Source: Bacillota bacterium (lineage in GTDB: Bacteria; Bacillota; Clostridia; Oscillospirales; Acutalibacteraceae). From it: a stretch of DNA of 64,000 nt. Below are positions 42,012 through 50,830 of the stretch, in pieces. The number at the start of each line of letters is the position of its first letter. Position 1 is the stretch's first letter. The notes under the pieces are model-generated. The model was given only the letters and a program-made list of their open reading frames with translations. It had not been told where the DNA came from and made no database searches. Location: positions 62,001-126,000 of the forward strand of contig JAEZCC010000042.1 in NCBI GenBank assembly GCA_023412715.1. The letters are read 5' to 3'. The position numbers and the translations under genes were made by a program.

Positions 42012-42025
42012 TGCAATTCCCCGTT

Positions 42026-43531
42026 TCAATTGTTTTTTAAATAGGTTTTCGAGGCGTAGCTCATGATGATTTCCTGGTCGAATTTGTCCTTCCCGACCTC
42101 GCCGCTCAGCCTGCCTTCCGCCAGCACGAGGATCCTGTCAGACATGCCCAGCAGCTCCGGCATTTCGGAGGAGATCATGATGATCGTTTTCCCGGATTCC
42201 ACCAGCGCGTTCATGATTTTATAGATCTCGTGCTTTGCGCCGACGTCGATTCCGCGCGTCGGCTCGTCGAGGATAATCAGGTCCGGGTCCGTCGCAAGCC
42301 ATTTTGCCAGCACGACCTTCTGCTGGTTGCCGCCGCTGAGGTGGTTGACCGTCTGCTCCAGCGTCGGGGCTTTGATGCTAAGGCTGTCTTTGAACCGGTG
42401 GGAAATCTTCTTTTCCTCTGCCCTGTTCACGACAAAGAATCTGGATATTTTCTCGAGGCAGGCCATGCTGATGTTTTCCCGGATGGTCATGGGAAGCACG
42501 GCGCCCTGCCTTTTCCTATCCTCCGGGACGAGAGAGATTCCGCACTCGATTGCGTCCTTCGGGCTCTGCGGAGAGATTTCTTTGCCCTTGAAATAGATCT
42601 TCCCGCCCGTTTTCTTTTTTGCGCCGAAAATCAGTTCCGCCAGCTCGGTGCGTCCCGCGCCGATCAGCCCGGCAAGGCCCAGAATCTCGCCCTTCTTCAG
42701 GGTGAACGAGATGTTTTTCAGGCCGTTCCCGCATAGGTTCTGCACCTCCAGCAGGGTTTCGTCCTGCACGGTGTCTTTCCTTGCGGGGAAGGTTTCCTGG
42801 ATGTCGTGCCCCACCATCAGCTTCACAAGCTCTTCGATGTTCGTGTCCGAGGTGTTCATGGTCTTGATTTCTTTGCCGTCGCGCAGCACGGTGATGCGGT
42901 CTGCCAGGCGGAAGATTTCTTCCAGCCGGTGCGATATGTAGATGATGGACACGCCTTTTTTCTTGAGCTGGTCGACCAGCGTGAACATGCGCTCGACTTC
43001 GGCGTTGGTGAGCGGCGCCGACGGTTCGTCCATAATCAGGATCTTCGCGTTCCGCGCGAACGCCTTGGCAATTTCGACCATCTGCTGGTAGCCCACCGTC
43101 AGGTCCTTAATCAGCATGTTCGGGTCAATCGCGATCTCGAGCTCCTTTAGAAGCTCCGCCGACTTTTCGGCCATCGCTTTTTTATCGATCATCATTCCGT
43201 TCCTGATTTCGCTGCCGAGAAAGATATTTTCCGAGACCGAAAGCTCGTCTATCAGGTTGAACTCCTGATAGATGACTTCGATGCCGCAGTTCTCGGCCAG
43301 CTTGGGCGTCATGGAAGAGAACTCTTTTCCGTCGACTATAATTTTCCCCGCGTCCGGGATTTCCGCCCCGGCGCAGGCTTTGATTAGCGTGGACTTTCCT
43401 GCGCCGTTTTCACCCACGAGGGCGTGGATTTCCCCTTCCGTCAGTTCCAGGCTGACATTGCTCAGCGCGACGACACCGGGATAGGTTTTCGTGATATTTG
43501 CGAGTTTTAGAATCGTCTTTTTCTCAACCAT
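42026..43531 (-). CDS. Sugar ABC transporter ATP-binding protein (RbsA-like)
   Basis: A 501-residue tandem ATPase starting at ATG 43529-43531. Domain 1: GENGAGKST, ILIMDEPSAPLT, YISHRLEEI. Domain 2: GLIGAGRTE, LSGGNQQKV, LIILDEPTRGIDVGAKHE. All catalytic motifs are sound. It belongs with the binding protein at 43682 and the frameshifted permease at 41056; the gap to the permease start is 14 bp. Confidence 0.95.
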   Translation of the reverse strand: MVEKKTILKLANITKTYPGVVALSNVSLELTEGEIHALVGENGAGKSTLIKACAGAEIPDAGKIIVDGKEFSSMTPKLAENCGIEVIYQEFNLIDELSVSENIFLGSEIRNGMMIDKKAMAEKSAELLKELEIAIDPNMLIKDLTVGYQQMVEIAKAFARNAKILIMDEPSAPLTNAEVERMFTLVDQLKKKGVSIIYISHRLEEIFRLADRITVLRDGKEIKTMNTSDTNIEELVKLMVGHDIQETFPARKDTVQDETLLEVQNLCGNGLKNISFTLKKGEILGLAGLIGAGRTELAELIFGAKKKTGGKIYFKGKEISPQSPKDAIECGISLVPEDRKRQGAVLPMTIRENISMACLEKISRFFVVNRAEEKKISHRFKDSLSIKAPTLEQTVNHLSGGNQQKVVLAKWLATDPDLIILDEPTRGIDVGAKHEIYKIMNALVESGKTIIMISSEMPELLGMSDRILVLAEGRLSGEVGKDKFDQEIIMSYASKTYLKNN

Positions 43532-43681
43532 CAGCAATACCCCGTTTTCATAAAGTAGGCCCTGCCGTCCGGGAGGAATCTCTCGGTCCCCCGCGGAAGC
43601 GGCAGGCGGCCCAATGAGCAAACCAAGTTAAGCCGACGAAAAGCCGGCTTAACTCGGTGAAAACGCTCTCGATTGTCGGAC

Positions 43682-44677
43682 TTATTTCTGGTAGAAATCT
43701 TTTACGTTGGTAAGGCTCACCGGTGTCAGGACCCTGTAAATCTGCTTCGGGACGTCTTCGCCCTTAATCAGCTTCATGGTGTTGTTGAAGATGTCGGTGG
43801 CGACGCCGCTCGTCGTGCCTTCGGAAACCGAGGTCCGGATGCCGCCGTCCTTGAGCATGTTCGACAGCGCCTCGTCGGTCGCGTCGGCGCTGAAGATGCC
43901 GAAGTCGTCTGTCAGCTTGTCAGCGCCCTTGACCGCTTCTGCCGCGCCGACCGCGCCGCCGTCGCCGATGCAGACGATGACCTTTACGTTCGGGTGCGCC
44001 TGAAGGATGGTCTCGGTGGCCGACATGCCCTGCGTCGTGTTGATTGCGCTGGACGTCGCCACGATTTTCGCGTTCGGGGCGTTCTTCGCAAGAGCGTCCG
44101 TGATGCCTTTCGCCCTTTCAACAAGGATCGCCAGGGAAGGATAGTTCAGGATGGCCACTTCCGTGGTCCCGCCCAGCTTGTCGTTGATCCACTTGGCGGC
44201 TGCCTCGCCGATCAGCGTGCCTAGGTCGTAGTTCTTGATCAGCCATGCGGCGTCATCGCTGTCGCCGAGGTCGTCGTCCCAGGCAAGGACCTTGATGCCC
44301 TTGTCCCTTGCCTTTTTCAGCACGGTTTTCATGGCGTTCGGGTCCGAGCACTGAATCACGATGGCATCCACGCCGGTTTGGATGAAGTTTTCGACCTGCG
44401 TAATCTGCTTGCTTGCGTTGGAGCCGCAGTCAAGGGTGTTGATCTGAACGTTGCTTTTTTCACCGAGCGCCTTCAGCTTTGTCGCGACGTTCGCGAAAAC
44501 GGGGTTCGTAAGGTCGTTGACCGCGAAGCCGATGCGGTAGGTTTTGGTGCCGGAAGCGGCCGATGCGGCAGATGCCGGGGCGGCGGAAGACGCTGCGACC
44601 GGGCTGGTGGTGCTGCAACCTGCTGCAGAGAATGCGAGGATGGCTGCCGAAAGTAAAAGCGACAAGAACCTTTTCAT
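43682..44677 (-). CDS. Sugar-binding lipoprotein (RbsB-like)
   Basis: A 331-residue protein with ATG 44675-44677 after AGGAGGAG. The signal peptide ends in SAAGC (lipidation at Cys ~21), followed by an Ala/Ser linker. The ribose-binding-protein fold is clear: IGFAVNDLTNPVFANVATKL, TGVDAIVIQCSDPNAMKTVL, VIVCIGDGGAVGAAEAVKGA. It should bind a sugar or sugar acid for the RbsA/RbsC pair. The upstream dehydrogenases and PfkB kinase suggest an oxidised or keto-sugar pathway. Confidence 0.93.
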   Translation of the reverse strand: MKRFLSLLLSAAILAFSAAGCSTTSPVAASSAAPASAASAASGTKTYRIGFAVNDLTNPVFANVATKLKALGEKSNVQINTLDCGSNASKQITQVENFIQTGVDAIVIQCSDPNAMKTVLKKARDKGIKVLAWDDDLGDSDDAAWLIKNYDLGTLIGEAAAKWINDKLGGTTEVAILNYPSLAILVERAKGITDALAKNAPNAKIVATSSAINTTQGMSATETILQAHPNVKVIVCIGDGGAVGAAEAVKGADKLTDDFGIFSADATDEALSNMLKDGGIRTSVSEGTTSGVATDIFNNTMKLIKGEDVPKQIYRVLTPVSLTNVKDFYQK

Positions 44678-44742
44678 TTTTTCTCCTCCTAATTCTGACA
44701 TGGCACAAGAATTATATAAAAATTACAGGACCTGCAGGTTGT

Positions 44743-45507
44743 TCAGGCGCACGTGTACGCGCCGTCCACAATGGTGTCGCTGCCGGACGTATAGCCCGAC
44801 GCGCCGCTTGCCAGGTACAGCACCGCCGGGACCAGTTCCTCCGGTTTGCCCATGCGGTGCATCGGGATCAGCGGCATCCAGGCGTCTTTCAGCTCCTGGG
44901 GAGTGTTCACCGACATGGGCGTCGCAATGTACCCGGGGCTGAGGCTGTTCACGCGGATGTGGTACTGCGCCCATTCCACGGCCAGCGACCGGGTCATCTG
45001 AATGACCGCGGCCTTCGAGGCGTTGTAGGAGCACTGCCACTGCGGAACGTTGACGATGGAGCCGGACATGGAAGCCATGTTGATGATGCTCCCGCGGATT
45101 CCCCGTTCAATCATGATGCGCCCGGCTGCGCGCGCCACGACGAACTCGCCGGTGAGGTTGACGTCGACCACCTCGCGGAATTCTTCGACCGTCGCCTCCA
45201 GCGTGCCCTGGTGCATGCAGATGCCGGCGTTGTTGAAAATAATGTCCACCGACCCGGAACGCCTGAGGATCTCGGCGAAGGCGGCGTCCACGCTTTCTTC
45301 TTTCGTTACGTCGGCGGCAATCCAGTAGGCGCGCCCGCCGGCCGCCTCGATTTTTTCGACGGTTTCCTGCGCACCGGAACGGCAGAGGACGGCGACCTCG
45401 GCACCCGCCCGGGCAAGCCCGACGGCGACGACCTGGCCGATCCCGCGGCCGCCGCCGGTGACGACGGCCACTCTGCCTTTCAGACCGAACAACTCTTCCA
45501 GATACAT
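44743..45507 (-). CDS. Short-chain dehydrogenase/reductase
   Basis: A 254-residue classical SDR. Nucleotide site TGGGRGIGQ (~residues 18-26), NNAG at ~93, and the catalytic Ser-Tyr-Lys in CSYNASK (~161-167). ATG 45505-45507 follows TTTGGAGGAG; the apparent earlier start is part of the ribosome site. It probably oxidises or reduces a sugar, sugar acid or polyol in the same pathway as the zinc dehydrogenase and PfkB kinase of this operon. Confidence 0.92.
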   Translation of the reverse strand: MYLEELFGLKGRVAVVTGGGRGIGQVVAVGLARAGAEVAVLCRSGAQETVEKIEAAGGRAYWIAADVTKEESVDAAFAEILRRSGSVDIIFNNAGICMHQGTLEATVEEFREVVDVNLTGEFVVARAAGRIMIERGIRGSIINMASMSGSIVNVPQWQCSYNASKAAVIQMTRSLAVEWAQYHIRVNSLSPGYIATPMSVNTPQELKDAWMPLIPMHRMGKPEELVPAVLYLASGASGYTSGSDTIVDGAYTCA

Positions 45508-45541
45508 CTTTTGCTCCTCCAAATTTTATGATGGGTTCCGT

Positions 45542-46519
45542 TCAGCCGCGGGGCAGGAGCGGGACCGTTTCCATACAGGACCTGATTTCTTCCAGAGAAG
45601 GCATGGCCGGGATCGCGCCGTTTTTCGTTGTCGTGAGCGCGCCGGCGGCATTCGCGAACAGGAGGATGTCCTTCAGCTCCGCTTCTTTCAGGCTGCGGAT
45701 TTCCTCCAGCGTTTTGCCGCGCAGGCGGAACAGCGCCGCCCCCAGAAATGCGTCCCCGGCTCCGTTCGTGTCGATGGTTTTTACGTCGTAGGTGGGCAGG
45801 GCCCCGCACAGGTCCCCGCTGCGGTAAAATGCGCCCCCGGCGCCCAGGGAGATGAAAACGAGCGACGCGCCGGAGTGCGCGAGCGCCGCCGAGCCCTTTT
45901 CCAGATCGGTTTCCCCGGTCAGCAGGGTCATTTCCTCTTCGGAAACCTTCACGATGTCTGCCAGCTCCAGACCGGCGGTCATCTGCTCTTTCGCCGTCCC
46001 GGCGTCCCCCCAAAGCAGCGGGCGGTAATTCGGGTCGTAGCTGATGATGCGACCATTCTTTCTGGCGGCCCTGACGGCGGAAAGAGTCGCGCTTCTGGAA
46101 GGCTCACCGGTCATGGACACGGAGCCGAAGTGCAGGATGCGGCACCCGGCAACCAGACTGCCGTCGATCTCGGAGCTTCGAAGCATCAGGTCCGCGCCGG
46201 GCTTACGGTAAAAGCTGAAGGAACGGTCGCCGTTCCGGTCGAGCTGCACGAAGGCGAGCGTCGTGGGGATCTCCGGGTCCGTGCGCAGGCCCGAGACGTC
46301 GATGTGCAGCTTTTCCAGCGTGCCGCGAAGAAAGTCCCCGAACCCGTCGTTCCCGATCTTGCCGATAAAGGCGTTGCGGCCGCCCAGCCTGCTGTTGGCC
46401 GCGAGCACGTTGGCCGGGGCGCCGCCCGGCTTCTGGGCGAAGAGCGGGTCGCCCGCATCGCTTGCGCCGGCGGGGGTAAAATCAATCAGAAGCTCGCCGA
46501 CCGCCGTTATGTCAAACAT
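45542..46519 (-). CDS. PfkB-family carbohydrate kinase
   Basis: A 325-residue ribokinase-fold enzyme. N-terminal GELLIDFTPAG and QKPGGAPANVLAANSRLGG bind sugar, and DTNGAGDAFLGAALF (~residue 255) is the anion-hole/catalytic Asp motif. Fructokinase and 2-keto-3-deoxygluconate kinase are the closest functional types by motif. ATG 46517-46519 overlaps the VOC gene's stop by 8 bp, and a GAGGTGA ribosome site lies in its coding end. Confidence 0.93.
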   Translation of the reverse strand: MFDITAVGELLIDFTPAGASDAGDPLFAQKPGGAPANVLAANSRLGGRNAFIGKIGNDGFGDFLRGTLEKLHIDVSGLRTDPEIPTTLAFVQLDRNGDRSFSFYRKPGADLMLRSSEIDGSLVAGCRILHFGSVSMTGEPSRSATLSAVRAARKNGRIISYDPNYRPLLWGDAGTAKEQMTAGLELADIVKVSEEEMTLLTGETDLEKGSAALAHSGASLVFISLGAGGAFYRSGDLCGALPTYDVKTIDTNGAGDAFLGAALFRLRGKTLEEIRSLKEAELKDILLFANAAGALTTTKNGAIPAMPSLEEIRSCMETVPLLPRG

Positions 46520-46922
46520 TCCCGTCACCTCGCAGCATCTGGCTGAATTCGATTTTTTCCGCATTCGGGCCTTCTATGGTGAAAAACCTGACGCCGTGTT
46601 CCCAGAAGGGGAGAAACTGCACTTCCTTGTCGAGCAGGGAATAGCCCTCCGCCTTCGCCGCCTGGAACGCTCTGTCAATGTCCGCGACGTTCAGGGCGAT
46701 GTGGTCGATTGCCCCGGCCCGGTTTTTTGCGGCGCGGGTCTCGTAGGTCTCTATGGTCAGGTTTTTCAGGCGCAGAAAAGCGACCGGTTCGCCCGCCGCC
46801 TCGTTTTTTGTGCGCAGTGCCGTCTCGAAGCCAAGCCCGTTGTAAAAGGCGACGGTCTTCTCGATGTCGTTCGTCGGGATGCCGATGTGCTGGATTCCCG
46901 CCGTCAGTTCCTGAAGGTTCAA
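46512..46922 (-). CDS. VOC-superfamily protein (glyoxalase-like)
   Basis: A 136-residue protein with paired beta-alpha-beta-beta-beta units: IQHIGIPTNDIEKTVAFYNG and IDHIALNVADIDRAFQAAKA, ending EGPNAEKIEF. The metal-ligand positions His-15/Glu of unit 1 and His-75/Glu at the end of unit 2 look present, so it may be a metal-dependent isomerase, lyase or epimerase acting on the sugar intermediate. TTG 46922 is preferred because GGAGGG is 7 bp before it; TTG 46928 is too close. Confidence 0.82.
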   Translation of the reverse strand: MNLQELTAGIQHIGIPTNDIEKTVAFYNGLGFETALRTKNEAAGEPVAFLRLKNLTIETYETRAAKNRAGAIDHIALNVADIDRAFQAAKAEGYSLLDKEVQFLPFWEHGVRFFTIEGPNAEKIEFSQMLRGDGNV

Positions 46923-46935
46923 CTGCAATCCCTCC

Positions 46936-47985
46936 TTACTTCATAATCTTTACAACTGCTTTGACAATATCCGCCTTGTCGCGCACGCTGGAATCCATCG
47001 CGTTCTGGACGTCGTCAAAATCGAAGATATTGGTCACGATTCCCTTGAGGTTGACCCTCCCGGCCGCAACCGCCTCGATTGCCATGGGGTAGATATGCCT
47101 GTAGCGGAAAACCGTTTTGATGGTCAGCTCCTTGTCGAGGGCCAGGCTCATCGGCAGCGTGATCATTCCCGTCGCACTGTAGCCCACGCAGACGATGGTG
47201 GCGCCCTTTTTCGTCATATGTACCGCCTGCTGCGTCGTCTTTTCCGCCCCGGCCGTTTCAACGACCAGGTCGCAGCCGTTCCCGTCCGTGAGGTCCAGCA
47301 CGGCTTTGACCGCGTCCTGCTCCTTCCCGTTTATTACGCCGTCGGCGCCCAGCTCGAGGGCTTTGTCCAGCCGCTTCTGCATGATGTCGACCACGTAGAC
47401 TTTGGAAACGCCCTCCGCTTTCAGGGCCATCATCGAGACCAGCCCGATGCACCCGGCCCCGGTCACGACGGCGGTCTGCCCCGCGTGCGCGCCCCCCTGG
47501 TTCGCCGCGTGGAAGCCGACCGCCAGCGGTTCGATCAGCGCGCCTTCCATGGTGCTTACGTTTTCCGGCAGCTTGAAGCAGAGGCCGGCCTCGTGCGCGA
47601 CGTATTCCTGAAAGACCCCGTCGACGGGCGGCGTCGCAAAGAAGACGACGTCCGGGCAGAGATTGTACCGGCCCGTTTTGCAGAACTCGCAGTGGCCGCA
47701 GGTTTTGCCCGGCTCCAGCGCGACCCTGTCGCCGACCTTCAGGTGCCTGACGTTTCCGCCGACTTCCACAACCGTGCCGCCGGACTCATGGCCGAGCACG
47801 AACGGCGGCTTTACGATATAATCACCGATGCGGCCGTTTTCGTAGTAGTGCAGGTCCGAGCCGCAGATGCCAACATATTCCAGCTTGACGAGGACTTCGC
47901 CGTCCGCCGGGCGGGGAATGTCCCGCTCGACAAACCCCATTTTACCGATTCCGTTCATAACTGCGACTTTCATTTTACCTTGCAT
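46936..47985 (-). CDS. Zinc-dependent polyol/sugar dehydrogenase (MDR family)
   Basis: A 349-residue sorbitol/xylitol-dehydrogenase-like enzyme. Catalytic zinc residues lie in VGICGSDLHYY and GHESGGTV, the structural-zinc cysteines in CGHCEFCKTGRYNLC, and the NAD site in VTGAGCIGL with VVDIMQKR. It is the first gene of the ROK-controlled operon, 52 bp inside from a perfect operator. It resembles the dehydrogenase at 26328 in layout, so the window holds two paralogous polyol pathways. Confidence 0.92.
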   Translation of the reverse strand: MQGKMKVAVMNGIGKMGFVERDIPRPADGEVLVKLEYVGICGSDLHYYENGRIGDYIVKPPFVLGHESGGTVVEVGGNVRHLKVGDRVALEPGKTCGHCEFCKTGRYNLCPDVVFFATPPVDGVFQEYVAHEAGLCFKLPENVSTMEGALIEPLAVGFHAANQGGAHAGQTAVVTGAGCIGLVSMMALKAEGVSKVYVVDIMQKRLDKALELGADGVINGKEQDAVKAVLDLTDGNGCDLVVETAGAEKTTQQAVHMTKKGATIVCVGYSATGMITLPMSLALDKELTIKTVFRYRHIYPMAIEAVAAGRVNLKGIVTNIFDFDDVQNAMDSSVRDKADIVKAVVKIMK

Positions 47986-48036
47986 GACATGTGTTCCCCT
48001 TTCAAGTGGATGAAAACAGCTAAGATAATTAAATGG

Positions 48037-48058
48037 TTTATTAAAATAGATTAATAAA
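48037..48058 (-). promoter_or_regulatory. Candidate ROK-repressor operator
   Basis: TTTATTAA and TTAATAAA are perfect inverted copies 6 bp apart, directly downstream of the -10 of the dehydrogenase promoter. AT-rich palindromes of this kind are typical of XylR/NagC-type ROK operators. Confidence 0.7.
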
Positions 48059-48068
48059 GATTAACTTG

Positions 48069-48097
48069 ATAATACATGGATTCCATCGGTTTGTCAA
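48069..48097 (-). promoter_or_regulatory. Promoter of the dehydrogenase-PfkB-Rbs operon
   Basis: On the minus strand a consensus TTGACA (48092-48097) and TATTAT (48069-48074) are 17 bp apart. Confidence 0.85.
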
Positions 48098-48218
48098 GAC
48101 GTTTTACACAAAAAAAATTGATTTCCATGAGATATTGTGTCACAGCCGATCGCCGCGCGGGGATCCGCCAGGCGCGCGGCCGGCGGAAAACGTGCCTGAC
48201 CGGCGGCTCCGGGCGCAC

Positions 48219-48258
48219 AAAAAGGGAGGCACCTGAATTCGTATTTCAGATGTCTCCC
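48219..48258 (-). terminator. Terminator of the ROK regulator gene
   Basis: On the minus strand GGGAG-CA-CTGAA pairs with TTCAG-TG-CTCCC with single mismatches, followed by five T. Confidence 0.7.
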
Positions 48259-48305
48259 GATGGAGCGCTGTGCTTTTTTCAGGCGCGGGAAAAGCTCCCG
48301 CGGGC

Positions 48306-49436
48306 CTAGCAGATCTGGTCGATGAACGCCGCAATGTGCATCAGGGCCGCCCCGACCGCCGAGGCCTCCGTGCGGTAAGAGCACACTTTGATGTAGCTTC
48401 CGTCCTCTTCGAACGTGTTCAGCTCGGCCGCGCGCCTGCGCAGCTCCAGCACGTAATCTTCCATATAGGCCCCGACATAGCCGCCGAGAATCACGCTGCA
48501 GTCGAACGACATGCGCAGGTTGTTGACCGCGGTCGCAAGGTAGTCGAGGTAATTGTCCCAGGCCGAGGCGGCTTTGGCGTTGCCCTCGCGCAGCAGCCTG
48601 AAAAAATCCGCCAAGTCCCCGTTGGTCAGGTCCGAGAGGACCGACGCGTTGCAGTAGGCGTCCAGGCAGCCCCTTTTCCCGCAGTAGCATTTCCGCCCGC
48701 CGCGCTCAATGGTGATATGCCCGAACTCGCCGCCGCGCTGGTTGTCGCCCTGAAAGATTTTATTGTTCAGAAGGACGGCGCCGCCCACCGAATTGCTTAG
48801 GGAAAGGTAGACGCAGCTTTCAATGGATTTTCTGTTCCATATTTCGGCGGTGCCGGCGGCGTTCGCGTCGTTGCAGAAAATGCTGGGGTAGTTGCAGAAT
48901 TCAACAAAATTCGCGCACTTCACATTCTGTATCTGCAGCACGTGCGAATCGAGCAGAATCTGCCCGTCGGTCGACAGAATCCCGGGGACGGAGACGCCCA
49001 TCCCCAGAATCGCCTTCGGGTCCGCCTGGGACTGCCCGACAAAGCGGTCTACAATCGCGCCGAGCGCCCTTGCGTATTCAATCGTCTTCTGGTAGAGGAT
49101 CTTCTCGCGGATGCTTTTCACGACGGTCCCGTCCAGGTTCACCAGCACCGCGCTGATGTGGTTCAGCGTAATGTCCACGCCGAGGGCCAGCCGGGCGTTT
49201 TTCACGCAGGTGAGGGCCACGGCTTTCCGCCCGCCGGTGGAGTCGAGCGTCCCGCTTTCTTCGACGAGGCCCTCGTCCTGCAGGGATTTGACGTTCTGCA
49301 TGACGGTGGGAAGGCTGATGCCCAGCTGATAGGCGATCTCGGGCTTTGAGATGACGCCCTCCTGGTAGATCAGCTTGAAGATCCGGTTGCCGTTCACTTT
49401 TTTCAGGCTGGCACTGTTTGTACGTCGCTGCGCCAT
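48306..49436 (-). CDS. ROK-family transcriptional repressor
   Basis: A 376-residue regulator with an N-terminal winged HTH (LIYQEGVISKPEIAYQLGIS and LPTVMQNVKSLQDEGLV) and a ROK sugar-kinase-like domain. ALGVDITLNHISAVLVNLDG is the nucleotide/sugar-site start, and CYCGKRGCLDAYC is the ROK zinc signature. The cleavage from kinase to repressor function is usual for XylR-like members. It lies just upstream of the dehydrogenase operon on the same strand, and a perfect palindrome overlaps that promoter. Confidence 0.92.
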   Translation of the reverse strand: MAQRRTNSASLKKVNGNRIFKLIYQEGVISKPEIAYQLGISLPTVMQNVKSLQDEGLVEESGTLDSTGGRKAVALTCVKNARLALGVDITLNHISAVLVNLDGTVVKSIREKILYQKTIEYARALGAIVDRFVGQSQADPKAILGMGVSVPGILSTDGQILLDSHVLQIQNVKCANFVEFCNYPSIFCNDANAAGTAEIWNRKSIESCVYLSLSNSVGGAVLLNNKIFQGDNQRGGEFGHITIERGGRKCYCGKRGCLDAYCNASVLSDLTNGDLADFFRLLREGNAKAASAWDNYLDYLATAVNNLRMSFDCSVILGGYVGAYMEDYVLELRRRAAELNTFEEDGSYIKVCSYRTEASAVGAALMHIAAFIDQIC

Positions 49437-49547
49437 TTGAATACTCCTTAACCGTTTTTATCAATTCACTTTATTAAGTATATCCCTGATCGGGCATTTT
49501 TGCAACATATTCTTATAACCCATTTTAACGGGCCGCGCCCGGAAAAT

Positions 49548-49588
49548 GAACAGTCCTCCCTCCGGCGCCGCCGGGAGGAGGACTGTTC
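49548..49588. terminator. Hairpin between LacI and ROK genes
   Basis: GAACAGTCCTCC (49548-49559) and GGAGGACTGTTC (49577-49588) form a perfect 12-bp stem with inner CCGGCG/CGCCGG pairing. No strong T-tract, so termination is plausible but not certain. Confidence 0.5.
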
Positions 49589-49599
49589 CGCCGAGCGGT

Positions 49600-50628
49600 T
49601 CAGCCGGCGTGCCCGCGCGGCTGCGTGGAGCCCCGGATCTTCAGGACGGGCAGCGTCGTAAAGGTCTGCACCTGCAGCTCCGGATTTTTGATTTTTCTCA
49701 GCAGGAGCGTGGCCGCCTGCATGCCCATATCGTTGACGTTGATGTCCACGACGGTTGGCATGGGGTCCATGATTTCCGAAAGGGGGTAATTGTCGAAGCA
49801 GATGAGTGCGATGTCTTCCGGTATTTTCAGATGATGCCGGCGGATGGACCGGGTGACGCTGAACGCGACGGTGTTGTCTTCGCAGATGACGGCGTCGGGC
49901 CGCCGGGCGCAGGCCAGAAGCTCGTTCATCAGCTCGAAGCTGCGCCCGCTGGAAGCGTCGCCGTATTTTATGAACTCGTCGGGCACGCTCAGTTTTCTGT
50001 CGGCCATGACGGAGAGAAACCCGTTCAGGCGCTGCGTGGAAATCTTATCCTCTTTGGCGCCGCCGACGAACGCGATCCTTTCGAAGCCGCATTCCAGAAG
50101 ATGCTTCACCGCGATCTGGCCGGAAAGGAAGTTGCTGGTGTCGATCCAGCAGGCCTGGCTTTCAAAATTCGGTTTGCCGATGAGGATATGCGGGAATTTC
50201 GACTCCATCAGCAAATCCGTCAGCTCCCTGGTCGTGGCGGAGCCGTGGACGATGATGCCGTCGGCGCTTTTCTGCGCGATGATGCGTTCGGCGGTCGCCG
50301 TGGACTCGCTCAGGTCGTGGATGCCCACGAGGCTTAGATTGTAGTTTTTTCGGGCCAGCACTTCCTGCGCCCCGCATAAAATGTCGAACATGTGCGGGTT
50401 CGCGAACGCGATGTGCGGCTCCAGCTTTGTGACGAAGGCGACGTTCATCGTCTTCTTTTTTACAAAGTTGCGGGCCTGCAGGTTCGGGGAATAGTGCAGC
50501 CGGTCCATGACCGCCTGCACGTGCCTGACCGTGGGCTCCGGAATCGAAGGGGAGTGGTTCATGACCTTCGAGACCGTCGAGGGGGACACGTTCGCTTCGC
50601 GGGCGACGTCTTTGATTGTGACGGACAT
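49600..50628 (-). CDS. LacI-family regulator of the maltose-type operon
   Basis: A 342-residue repressor: MSVTIKDVAREANVSPSTVS HTH with KVMNHSP hinge entry, then a sugar-binding domain (MNVAFVTKLEPHIAFANPHM, AVICEDNTVAF). It is divergent from an ABC importer and a GH13 enzyme, so it likely answers to maltodextrins or related sugars. TTTAGGAAA-type operators flank both its own promoter and the importer promoter, supporting autoregulation. Confidence 0.93.
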   Translation of the reverse strand: MSVTIKDVAREANVSPSTVSKVMNHSPSIPEPTVRHVQAVMDRLHYSPNLQARNFVKKKTMNVAFVTKLEPHIAFANPHMFDILCGAQEVLARKNYNLSLVGIHDLSESTATAERIIAQKSADGIIVHGSATTRELTDLLMESKFPHILIGKPNFESQACWIDTSNFLSGQIAVKHLLECGFERIAFVGGAKEDKISTQRLNGFLSVMADRKLSVPDEFIKYGDASSGRSFELMNELLACARRPDAVICEDNTVAFSVTRSIRRHHLKIPEDIALICFDNYPLSEIMDPMPTVVDINVNDMGMQAATLLLRKIKNPELQVQTFTTLPVLKIRGSTQPRGHAG

Positions 50629-50641
50629 GCAATCACCTTGC

Positions 50642-50686
50642 TTTTAGGAAAACGTTATACCAATATACTACATCGTTTTCCCAAAA
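50642..50686 (-). promoter_or_regulatory. Operator half-sites at the LacI gene
   Basis: TTTTAGGAAAACG (50642-50654) and CGTTTTCCCAAAA (50674-50686) are inverted half-sites, each similar to the perfect operator at 50784. They lie 14-58 bp upstream of the LacI start. Confidence 0.55.
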
Positions 50687-50712
50687 AGTCAAGTAAATTA
50701 TATAAAAATATG

Positions 50713-50741
50713 TTGATATTTTTTCATATTACTACTATAAT
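50713..50741 (+). promoter_or_regulatory. Promoter of the maltose-type operon
   Basis: TTGATA (50713-50718) and TATAAT (50736-50741) with a 17-bp spacer. Confidence 0.75.
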
Positions 50742-50783
50742 AAACGAAAAAGAAACGCATAAAGGCATCTTACAAAGACGGAT

Positions 50784-50805
50784 TTTAGGAAACCGATTTC
50801 CTAAA
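50784..50805 (+). promoter_or_regulatory. LacI operator of the maltose-type operon
   Basis: TTTAGGAAA and TTTCCTAAA face each other around a CG centre, giving a 22-bp palindrome with a mismatch only beside the centre. It lies ~43 bp after the -10, so it would act as a roadblock. Confidence 0.8.
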
Positions 50806-50830
50806 TAAAATACATATTAGGAGTGATAGT

